Under the pieces are notes generated by a model that saw only the letters and a list, made by a program, of their open reading frames with translations, ran no database searches and was not told the origin of the DNA. Made by a program: the position numbers and the translations under genes. A stretch of 8,703 nt of DNA, taken from positions 1-8,703 of the forward strand of contig DKVK01000085.1 in the NCBI GenBank assembly GCA_002491165.1. Reading direction: 5' to 3'. Origin of the DNA: Porphyromonadaceae bacterium UBA7180. GTDB taxonomy: Bacteria; Bacteroidota; Bacteroidia; Bacteroidales; Muribaculaceae. Positions 1-5,920 of this stretch are shown here, piece after piece; positions within the stretch are counted from its first letter, which is position 1; each line of letters begins with the position of its first letter.

Positions 1-362
1 GCACCCCGCGTGGGGTGCGACTATATAGGCTTTGTTACAGCGACAACGGGGGAGATTGTTTCAATTCACGCACCCCGCGTGGGGTGCGACAAATAATGGC
101 TGGCCACCTGGCTGTTGTCCAGTGGTTTCAATTCACGCACCCCGCGTGGGGTGCGACCTGCTGCTCCCCCTCCTATGGCTCGCCGCCCGCAAGGTTTCAA
201 TTCACGCACCCCGCGTGGGGTGCGACCAGGCATCTTATAAGGGAGGAACGGCGATACCTTGTTTCAATTCACGCACCCCGCGTGGGGTGCGACGCCTCGG
301 CGGTCTGGTCGCACTCTTAATCTAATCAAGTTTCAATTCACGCACCCCGCGTGGGGTGCGAC
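1..362 (-). CRISPR. Type I-C CRISPR array, leader-proximal end (truncated by window edge)
   Basis: Five complete 33-bp repeats lie at 58-90, 125-157, 194-226, 261-293 and 330-362. A sixth is cut off at 1-21, so the array continues to the left. All copies are identical by eye. On the minus strand the repeat starts GTCGCACCCC and ends GAATTGAAAC, the usual type I-C form. Its 5' part folds into an 8-bp hairpin, CGCACCCC/GGGGTGCG with an ACGC loop. Spacers are at 294-329 (36 bp, newest), 227-260 (34), 158-193 (36), 91-124 (34) and 22-57 (36, oldest visible). Orientation follows from the ATTGAAAC end and from the leader lying on the cas2 side. By analogy with known Cas5c cutting at the hairpin base, crRNAs would carry an 11-nt 5' handle, TGAATTGAAAC. 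Spacer targets cannot be named from sequence alone. Confidence 0.98.
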
Positions 363-373
363 CGTTCCGCTTA

Positions 374-425
374 AAGAGGCTTTGAATCAGCGAATTATGC
401 GCAGTTTACTGCGAAGTAGCCTCTT
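374..425. repeat. Nested inverted repeats in the leader next to the first repeat
   Basis: Outer 8-bp arms AAGAGGCT (374-381) and AGCCTCTT (418-425) are perfect complements. Inside them is a second perfect inverted repeat, CGCAGT-TT-ACTGCG (400-413). The outer arm begins 12 bp from the first CRISPR repeat. In other type I systems, leader sequence near this junction guides Cas1-Cas2 integration. A role as a protein-binding or integration-anchoring site is inference; the pairings are read directly. Confidence 0.5.
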
Positions 426-481
426 GCATCCTGTTTCTTATGCCTTTATTTTCCCGTTTCAGGCGCTATCTTTCTGATTTT

Positions 482-505
482 TAAACGGTGCGGGCGCACC
501 GTTTA
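482..505. repeat. Perfect 11-bp palindrome in the leader (hairpin)
   Basis: The arms TAAACGGTGCG (482-492) and CGCACCGTTTA (495-505) are perfectly complementary around a GG centre. The element lies about 120 bp after the cas2 stop and about 120 bp before the array. It could be a hairpin that attenuates read-through from cas2, or a binding site for a dimeric protein. It is not a typical intrinsic terminator, because only TTT follows inside the stem and the next bases on the minus strand are A-rich. Confidence 0.5.
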
Positions 506-626
506 TTGTGCACTGCCTCGGGTTCGCATTCCATTTCCCTCTTAACACATTCCGGATGTATCCCAGGGACTACTTGAAACAGTGTTCATGCCGGCTTCAA
601 CGGAACAATTGCCACGCAGCACGCCG

Positions 627-917
627 TCACAATATCAACGGGTCTTCAAAATTGTAAGAAGTGTTTTTGCCAAGTTTCTGTATCTTTGAACGGTAGTTTT
701 TACCAAGGTTGTAGATACGGATAGTGTCAGTCTCATGGTCGATTATTCCGCTAAGTTGCGATTTCAGATGCACGAAATCAGCTTCCGAAATCATACATTC
801 AAATACAGAGTTTTGCACCCGTTGGCCGTAGTTGACACAACATTTGGCCACGCGCCGCAGACGCTTTGCCCCGCCTTCGGAGGCGATGTTTACGTCGTAA
901 GTTATCAGTAGATACAT
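627..917 (-). CDS. cas2: CRISPR-associated endoribonuclease/integration subunit Cas2
   Basis: Cas2 is the structural partner of Cas1 in the spacer-integration complex. The 96-residue product has the usual length for type I-C Cas2. It begins with the hydrophobic first strand and the conserved acidic residue of the ferredoxin-like fold, MYLLITYDV, with Asp8 as the family's metal-binding Asp. A second core strand, NSVFECMIS, follows near residues 36-44. The start lies 9 bp after the cas1 stop. AAAGGA, beginning within the cas1 stop codon and ending 5 nt before the ATG, can serve as ribosome binding site, so translation is probably coupled. It is the last cas gene before the leader. Family members show variable nuclease activity, but integration needs only the structural role. 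Confidence 0.97.
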   Translation of the reverse strand: MYLLITYDVNIASEGGAKRLRRVAKCCVNYGQRVQNSVFECMISEADFVHLKSQLSGIIDHETDTIRIYNLGKNYRSKIQKLGKNTSYNFEDPLIL

Positions 918-926
918 CTTTATCCT

Positions 927-1964
927 TTATTTTGACAGAAACACAGGGTAGTTGTCAAGGTCTCCCCTGAGGTATTTTGCCAGTAACAATGCCTGTACAT
1001 GCGGGAGCAGTCCGAGTTTGATTTTTTCATTTAAGAAAGGATGGGTAATTTCGGCATTTTTCTTGGTTTGCCAGCATGAGAGGAATTTTTTCAGTCCGTT
1101 GTCGGTGAAGTATACAGGCAGTCCGTCTTCATCCGATTGCATGAAGTGTTTTTCGTTGAGCTGCCGGTTATTGATAATTGAAAGCACCAGACGGTCCACT
1201 ATATATGACCTCATTTCTTCCATGAGGTCGAGGGCCAGTGAGTTCCTGCCGGGCCGCAGGGTGTGCATGAAACCGGCGGCGGGGTCGAGGCCTACGCCTT
1301 CCAATGCCGACGCACATTCGTTGGCAAGCATTGAATAGCCGAACGATAGCATGGCATTGACGGGATCTGTAGGAGGTCTTTTCACACGCCGAATGAACGT
1401 GAAGCACTCCGATGGCTTGAGTATCAAGTGTTTGAACACACCGAAGTAAGCGTTGGCGGCATCGCCTTCTATTCCACGGAGCGTATCCACGGTTTCGGCC
1501 ATACCGGCCCTTTGCATCTGGTATCTGAGATGACCGACAGCGTGCTCTACCCCATCAGCTCCGGGGCGGCCGGGATAATCGCGCAGGAACCGGCGCAATG
1601 CCACACGAGAGTTATATATTTTTCCGGTAATGAAGAGTTTCGAGACATTTAGCCGCAGAGCATCGTCGCCAATGGCCTCGTATTGCCGTTTCCTGAGCAA
1701 TATGTTGCCGGCGACGGGTCCCTGTATCCGGGCCACGAATTTGCCACGCGGTGAAAAGAAGGAGAGCCCCACTCCGTGTTGGGAGCACAGGCGCATCAAG
1801 CCGGGGCTAGCACCCTGATATCCGAAGCAGCAGATAGAGTCGAGGTTCAGCACAGGGATGCGGAAAAGTTCCTTACCATCGGCTGACACCACGACATTGG
1901 CGCCGTCTTTGCTGAGATAGCCGTCAGGCATGGTGACATACAAGGTGTTCAACAGTTTTTTCAT
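927..1964 (-). CDS. cas1: CRISPR-associated integrase Cas1 (type I-C)
   Basis: Cas1 is the metal-dependent integrase that inserts new spacers at the leader end of the array, acting as a dimer pair with Cas2. With the start MKKLLNTLYV the protein is 345 residues, normal for I-C Cas1. The catalytic residues are visible: Glu166 in GIEGDAANAYF, His234 in GFMHTLRPGR and Asp246 in SLALDLMEE, in the expected order and spacing. An in-frame ATG at 2006 would add 14 residues unlike the family and run 32 bp into cas4, so the start at 1964 is preferred. It lies 10 bp after the cas4 stop. No Shine-Dalgarno motif is visible; the upstream sequence is AT-rich. No damage is seen. Confidence 0.98.
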   Translation of the reverse strand: MKKLLNTLYVTMPDGYLSKDGANVVVSADGKELFRIPVLNLDSICCFGYQGASPGLMRLCSQHGVGLSFFSPRGKFVARIQGPVAGNILLRKRQYEAIGDDALRLNVSKLFITGKIYNSRVALRRFLRDYPGRPGADGVEHAVGHLRYQMQRAGMAETVDTLRGIEGDAANAYFGVFKHLILKPSECFTFIRRVKRPPTDPVNAMLSFGYSMLANECASALEGVGLDPAAGFMHTLRPGRNSLALDLMEEMRSYIVDRLVLSIINNRQLNEKHFMQSDEDGLPVYFTDNGLKKFLSCWQTKKNAEITHPFLNEKIKLGLLPHVQALLLAKYLRGDLDNYPVFLSK

Positions 1965-1974
1965 AAGAGTTATT

Positions 1975-2652
1975 TTAATCGTCGGTGGGGGCGAGTATCT
2001 TTTCAAGGTATTTGTCCACGCTTTTGCCGGAGATGGCCGGGATGCAGAGGTCTATCAACGAGCAAGAGCGGCAACAGGGTTTCTTCTGTGCGGCGGGGAT
2101 TATGCCTCCGCGCATCATTTCGTGCATGTGGAAGAACATCCGCCTGACGTCTGTGCGCAACTGCGGCGTTATGTCGAAGTACTCGCGCAACCTTTCTTCC
2201 CAATAGAACACAGCTCCTTTCTCAATGGAGATTCCCAGCATTTCTTCGAGAATCATGGCTTGCGCGGTGACTTGCAGACGGTCGCAATCGTTTGTTTTCC
2301 GTTTGCCGCGTTTGTACTCTATGGGCAATGCCGTGAATTTACGACTGTTTATGAGTGCTTCCTTACCGTGCGGGGCGCCGGGGAAAGGGGTGAGTTCCAC
2401 GGCATCGGCTATGCCGCTGACACCGAGCGTGTGCGAGGCCAGCCGCAACCCGCGAAGGGTCACCACCGGTGATGCGTTGCGCCGCCGCGTGCGCGGGTTG
2501 TCCACACGGCTGTGCAGCAAGGTGCCTTCGGCAGTGAGACGGTTGTCTTCCCACTGCATCCCGACGTAGGAAAGGCCCCATTGCCGGGGGCACACGGCAT
2601 AGTGCTGTACCCCCGACAACATGAGCATTTCTTCATCGGTATAGAGTTTCAT
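1975..2652 (-). CDS. cas4: CRISPR-associated exonuclease Cas4
   Basis: Cas4 is a RecB-family nuclease with an iron-sulfur cluster. In I-C systems it works with Cas1-Cas2 to trim prespacers and to choose those with the right PAM. The 225-residue product has the four expected cluster cysteines: Cys21 in AVCPRQW and Cys194, Cys197 and Cys203 near the C-terminus (C-x2-C-x5-C). Nuclease motifs are present in order: His47 in GTLLHSRVD, Asp83 in GIADAVE, Glu112 and Lys114 in IEYKRGK, then a QVTAQA motif near 127-132. Its ATG shares one base with the cas7 TGA stop (TGATG), which implies translational coupling of the effector genes to the adaptation genes. It looks intact. Confidence 0.97.
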   Translation of the reverse strand: MKLYTDEEMLMLSGVQHYAVCPRQWGLSYVGMQWEDNRLTAEGTLLHSRVDNPRTRRRNASPVVTLRGLRLASHTLGVSGIADAVELTPFPGAPHGKEALINSRKFTALPIEYKRGKRKTNDCDRLQVTAQAMILEEMLGISIEKGAVFYWEERLREYFDITPQLRTDVRRMFFHMHEMMRGGIIPAAQKKPCCRSCSLIDLCIPAISGKSVDKYLEKILAPTDD

Positions 2653-3500
2653 CAGAGTAACTCTTTCACGGTCACTCCCTGGGGGAGACGGTCGGTATCA
2701 ATGGTCACTTCGTAGTCGCTGAAACTGCGGGGAACGTCCACACCCTCTTTGCGACGCACCTGCACCAGATCGAAGAGCATGTGAGCCGGGGCGTTGCCGA
2801 GCTTGGCGGAGTGCTCGAAGACTATGAGCTTGCGCGGGGCCATGAGTCCGCGTGCCGAGGAACGGTCCTGGTCGAACATATTGAGCAGTGCGGCCCACAC
2901 GGTGTCGAGGTCATCGGTGCCGAAGCCGGTCTGGTCTGCGAGATGGGGATTGATGAAGCCGTGTGTGAGATAAAGGCCGTATGGCACGGTGGCTTTGCGA
3001 CCCATGGTTTTCTCCTTTTCCTTGTCCTCTTCTTTGGTAACGGCCATACGCGTTATGGAATGGCTGAGGCTGGCCACGGGGTCGACGGAGCGTGCGAAGG
3101 TGAGCTGCATGGCGCCGCGCACCTGTCCCTGTTTTTCTTTCGTCGCGATGACGGCGCCGAAGGTGCGGATATCGAAGTATTTGTCACACAGTGCTTTCTG
3201 TGCCGTCTCTTTCCGACGCTCCTTGGGAGCTTTCTTTACGGTTTCTGTCTCGTAGACCTCTATCACACGGTTGTCGAGCACGGCAGCTTCCTGGATAAAG
3301 ATGCCGTAGCCGGGTTCGCCGGCTTTCGCCACGTCCACATAGTTACGGATTTTGCGCTTCAGGCATACGTCGGTCACCAGACCGTGGCCGGTTTCGGCGT
3401 CTACGCGGGGAAGATTGCCGGCATCGGGGTCGCCGTTAGGATTGCCGTCCTGAACATCGAAGAGATAGAGGAAGTCGATTCTTTTTTCTAATTGTGCCAT
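2652..3500 (-). CDS. cas7: Type I-C Cascade backbone protein Cas7 (Csd2)
   Basis: Cas7 forms the helical backbone of the surveillance complex, with several copies binding along the crRNA spacer. The 282-residue product carries the Csd2 N-terminal hallmark, FLYLFDVQDGNPNGDPDAGN (10-29), followed by a conserved basic segment, CLKRKIRNYV. Further Csd2-like segments are FDIRTFGAV (109-117) and GLYLTHGFINPHLA (175-188). A Lys/Glu-rich stretch at 155-169 is probably a surface loop. The start lies 20 bp after the cas8c stop, the widest gap in the operon. The bases before the ATG are A-rich (ATACAAAA) with no Shine-Dalgarno motif. An independent initiation site would fit the need for many copies per complex, but that is inference. 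Confidence 0.97.
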   Translation of the reverse strand: MAQLEKRIDFLYLFDVQDGNPNGDPDAGNLPRVDAETGHGLVTDVCLKRKIRNYVDVAKAGEPGYGIFIQEAAVLDNRVIEVYETETVKKAPKERRKETAQKALCDKYFDIRTFGAVIATKEKQGQVRGAMQLTFARSVDPVASLSHSITRMAVTKEEDKEKEKTMGRKATVPYGLYLTHGFINPHLADQTGFGTDDLDTVWAALLNMFDQDRSSARGLMAPRKLIVFEHSAKLGNAPAHMLFDLVQVRRKEGVDVPRSFSDYEVTIDTDRLPQGVTVKELL

Positions 3501-3520
3501 TTTTGTATGATTCTTTTGAT

Positions 3521-3877
3521 TTAGTTTTCGTCATCTGATTTCTTGAAGAAGTCGGCCATCTGCTGGTAATAGCCTATGAAGAAGCGTCCTTGGTCGTCAA
3601 GGCTGAGATGTGCCGGGAATCCGTTGACAGGGAGTTTGTCCATGATTTCCTGTTTCAGCTGGTCGTAGAAGATTCTGCGGCCGGGAGTGAGTTTTTCGCT
3701 GTGATGGAGCGAAACGTTGAGCATGGCGGGCATCACAGCCGCCGGAGTAGCCGATGCCGAACCCATGTAGCGCGTGCGGATGGTGTCGCCGCTGTTAACG
3801 TCTCTTTGGATTTTTTCGAGCACTGCGGTGAGACGTCCGCTCAAATACCCGGGGTTGGTGTTGGTTTTGTCAAGCAT
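3521..3877 (-). CDS. cas11c: Probable internally translated small subunit Cas11c
   Basis: Type I-C systems lack a separate small-subunit gene. In characterised members, Cas11c of roughly 120 residues is translated from an internal start within the 3' part of cas8c. Here an in-frame ATG at Cas8c Met453 (MLDKTNTNPG) would give 118 residues ending at the Cas8c stop, close to the known size. It sits just before the conserved NPGYLSGRLTAVLEKIQ helix. The bases before it, CAACAAAAGATAGACAAA, are strongly A-rich, which suits Bacteroidota initiation without a Shine-Dalgarno motif. The product would bind along the Cascade belly and stabilise the displaced strand. The exact start is inferred; Met479-equivalent and later Mets would give proteins that look too short. 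Confidence 0.55.
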   Translation of the reverse strand: MLDKTNTNPGYLSGRLTAVLEKIQRDVNSGDTIRTRYMGSASATPAAVMPAMLNVSLHHSEKLTPGRRIFYDQLKQEIMDKLPVNGFPAHLSLDDQGRFFIGYYQQMADFFKKSDDEN

Positions 3878-5233
3878 TTTGTCTATCTTTTGTTGATTTT
3901 CATTGTTGGTTTTACGGTTGAGGTAAGCTTTGAGGATGGCAGCACGGCCAGTGTTCACGCCGTAGTCGCAGAGTTCGGCGCGGATCCTCTCCAGTGCCGA
4001 GGTGTAAAGGGGATAGGGATACGGCTTACCGTTGAAGACAGCGTCGACCGTAGCTTCCATCAGATTCGGGGTCGAGTCTGACACTTTCCCGCCACGCGTC
4101 ACGGTGCTTATCATGGCGTAGACACCCTTGTAGGAATCCTTCGCCCCCTTCTTGCGGGTGTCAATAATATCCATATCCTCGAAATGTTCCATAATTTTCC
4201 CGGCGAACTCGCGCAACAGGGTTTCGCTCCAGAATACTACCGAAATTCGTCCTTTGTTCGGGGAAAGGCCAAGTATACAGAAAGTATCGTCAAGCGTAGT
4301 CTTGATTTCTCCCGAAAATATGCTCTTGAAGAGTTTCACCACCTTGTCGGACTTAGCATCGGGGTCATCTTTCTTGCTTTCCTGAAACCCGAGGAACCAC
4401 GACAACCCCTCTTCCATCAAGGTGTCGGCCTCGCTCTTTCCGGTTCCCCAGAACAGGAACTGCCGGGCACCGATGTTCACCTTGTTACGGGAATTCTTGT
4501 TGCTGAGTTTCTTGACGGCGGCGGAGATGTAGCTGTCGGCGTCCTGCGAAATGGGTGCGTTGTAGGCCTGCGTCTTGCCGTAAGAGTCATAACCGGAGTT
4601 GGTCTGGCACGACACCAGCGATGCTACAGGGGAACAACCGGGAATAGGCGTAGCGGTAGCCAGACGTATGAGCGGACCGCGCTCTCCCGTCACAAGACAA
4701 CGGCCCATCACGGCCCCTTTTTCTTCCTCACTTTCGCCGCAGAGATAGAGTTGCTGCTTTTCAGCGATTATCTCTTTATCCCCCTCGAGGCGCGCCGAGA
4801 AATTAGCGGCAAGATTGCCCTGTATTTCCGCGAAGAGAGGGTCTTCCGAGAAAGCCTCAAGCAATTCCCCGCCCGGACGGGAATAGAATTTCACCCATGC
4901 CCGCACCGATTCATCTTCAGGATTATTTGCAGCTATCTCCCGCACCTTTTCCACGAACAGACCGTGTGCCGCCTTATCCTTTTCGGTAAAGCCGAACACA
5001 TATTTGCCGTTGTCCCACAGTGTATTAGGTTTAGGCTTGCTGGTGCGCCCCACCCTCTTCTTGACTACAAATTTGATGACATTCTTTTTATCCACACGTT
5101 TGGATTCGAAGCGCAAGAACTTGCCTTCCTTGTCGATTACGATAATGTATTCTATCTCGATGGCTTCGGCGCCCGGCGGCATCATAGCGTCGGCCGAGTC
5201 GTGCGCGTAGTCATATAAGCGTTTAAGTATCAT
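3521..5233 (-). CDS. cas8c: Type I-C Cascade large subunit Cas8c (Csd1)
   Basis: Cas8c is the large subunit of the I-C surveillance complex. It recognises the PAM, helps open the target DNA and recruits Cas3. The 570-residue length suits the Csd1 family. Family-type segments are WDNGKYVFGF (73-82), ARLEGDK (147-153), CLVTGERGPLIRL (179-191), SYGKTQAYNAPIS (217-229) and FWGTGKSEADTL from about 261. The C-terminal part from about residue 453 is the region that in I-C systems is also made separately as Cas11c (see 3521-3877). The ATG overlaps the cas5c stop by 4 bp (ATGA) and has a perfect AAGGAGG Shine-Dalgarno motif 7 nt upstream, unusual for this operon. No frameshift is seen. Confidence 0.97.
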   Translation of the reverse strand: MILKRLYDYAHDSADAMMPPGAEAIEIEYIIVIDKEGKFLRFESKRVDKKNVIKFVVKKRVGRTSKPKPNTLWDNGKYVFGFTEKDKAAHGLFVEKVREIAANNPEDESVRAWVKFYSRPGGELLEAFSEDPLFAEIQGNLAANFSARLEGDKEIIAEKQQLYLCGESEEEKGAVMGRCLVTGERGPLIRLATATPIPGCSPVASLVSCQTNSGYDSYGKTQAYNAPISQDADSYISAAVKKLSNKNSRNKVNIGARQFLFWGTGKSEADTLMEEGLSWFLGFQESKKDDPDAKSDKVVKLFKSIFSGEIKTTLDDTFCILGLSPNKGRISVVFWSETLLREFAGKIMEHFEDMDIIDTRKKGAKDSYKGVYAMISTVTRGGKVSDSTPNLMEATVDAVFNGKPYPYPLYTSALERIRAELCDYGVNTGRAAILKAYLNRKTNNENQQKIDKMLDKTNTNPGYLSGRLTAVLEKIQRDVNSGDTIRTRYMGSASATPAAVMPAMLNVSLHHSEKLTPGRRIFYDQLKQEIMDKLPVNGFPAHLSLDDQGRFFIGYYQQMADFFKKSDDEN

Positions 5234-5913
5234 CTCAGCACCTCCTTGCTTTCTTTATCGGGAACATTTATCACCCCCTTGTCCATCCGTGCTTCGAAAA
5301 ACATGGGCATCGGCGACTTCATGTCGGTGAAATCCATGTCGTAGAGCATCAGTCCCAGATTACGGCTCTCTTGCAGCAAGTCAGGGGCGCCTTTGGCACT
5401 ATCGGGCAACAGCTCGAAGTAAGCCGCACACTCCCGCGTGCCGAGATAGGGGGCGGTGAAATACTGCCCTGCCGCAGCCCTGCGTTCGAACATAGCCTGA
5501 TATTTTGCCGGGTTCTCGTCCTTGCCCGGTTCATGGCGATCGTTCTTCGCCCTGTCACGGACCGGAATAAAAATCATCTTTGCATAGATGCGGTATCTCA
5601 CATCACGCAGCATTACGGTGTTCTTCTGCTGCCGTTTCTCAGTGGCGATGATGGGTTTGGCATCGGCTTTCGCACTACCTACCGCTCCCACCTCATTGCG
5701 CCGGATGGAGATTTTGCGGATAGGATTAACCACCTCAATGCGCGTTACCTGCCACTGTATGGCCGGCTTCCAGAAGATAGCCTGGAAGATATTGCGCGCC
5801 GCCGACGGAGTGATGACGTCGTAACTCACCCGCTCCACCTTCAACTCCGGGCGCGTGAAGCAAGCATAGTCGCCCCACACTTCCAGGCCATATTCCTTAT
5901 CGAAATATTCCAT
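5230..5913 (-). CDS. cas5c: Type I-C crRNA-processing endoribonuclease Cas5c (Cas5d)
   Basis: In I-C systems Cas5c replaces Cas6: it cuts the repeat transcript at the hairpin base and then stays on the crRNA 5' handle in Cascade. The 227-residue product carries the family signature YGLEVWGDYACFTRPELKVE (8-27), then SYDVITPSAARNIF (30-43), WKPAI (48-52), NPIRKISIRRNEV (63-75) and PYLGTRECAAYF (155-166). By recalled alignment with Bacillus halodurans Cas5d, catalytic Tyr46 corresponds to Phe47 here (AIFWKP). Lys116-His117 correspond to Lys137-Tyr138 (AKYQAMFERR). The Lys is kept, but the active site differs. The family shows known active-site plasticity, so activity is still likely. The start lies 7 bp after the cas3 stop, with AT-rich upstream sequence and no Shine-Dalgarno motif. 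The stop overlaps cas8c. Confidence 0.97.
   Translation of the reverse strand: MEYFDKEYGLEVWGDYACFTRPELKVERVSYDVITPSAARNIFQAIFWKPAIQWQVTRIEVVNPIRKISIRRNEVGAVGSAKADAKPIIATEKRQQKNTVMLRDVRYRIYAKMIFIPVRDRAKNDRHEPGKDENPAKYQAMFERRAAAGQYFTAPYLGTRECAAYFELLPDSAKGAPDLLQESRNLGLMLYDMDFTDMKSPMPMFFEARMDKGVINVPDKESKEVLR
5241..5247 (-). promoter_or_regulatory. Strong Shine-Dalgarno site of cas8c
   Basis: On the minus strand the bases AAGGAGG lie 7 nt before the cas8c ATG and inside the last cas5c codons (Lys-Glu-Val). This is a full match to the anti-Shine-Dalgarno core at ideal spacing, and it supports the chosen cas8c start. No other gene in this operon has such a site; most start after A/T-rich sequence. 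Confidence 0.7.
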
Positions 5914-5920
5914 ATTATAT

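Larger units (their letters stand above)
363..626 (-). promoter_or_regulatory. CRISPR leader region
   Basis: This 264-bp stretch between the cas2 stop and the first repeat has no supported gene. Its position next to the repeat at 330-362 makes it the leader, where the array promoter and the signals for new-spacer integration are expected. I found no TAnnTTTG box on the minus strand here, so the array promoter is not located. The array might partly depend on read-through from the cas operon. Two sets of inverted repeats, listed separately, are the only clear structure. Confidence 0.75.

Noticed and set aside
15..477. Open reading frames of 72-101 codons across the array on the plus strand
   Set aside because: They only translate the CRISPR repeats (recurring FQFTHPAWGAT-like peptide). 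This is a known phantom-protein artefact of I-C arrays, with no gene signals.
1965..2006. Upstream start for cas1 adding 14 residues
   Set aside because: The extra N-terminus is not Cas1-like and overlaps cas4 by 32 bp; MKKLLNTLYV is the family-typical start.
4184..5218. 344-codon plus-strand frame antisense to cas8c, and other long plus-strand frames (2781-3491, 5371-5931, 5936-6742)
   Set aside because: They lie wholly opposite genes with clear family motifs, resemble no known protein and have no operon or start context. They are frame shadows of GC-balanced coding DNA.
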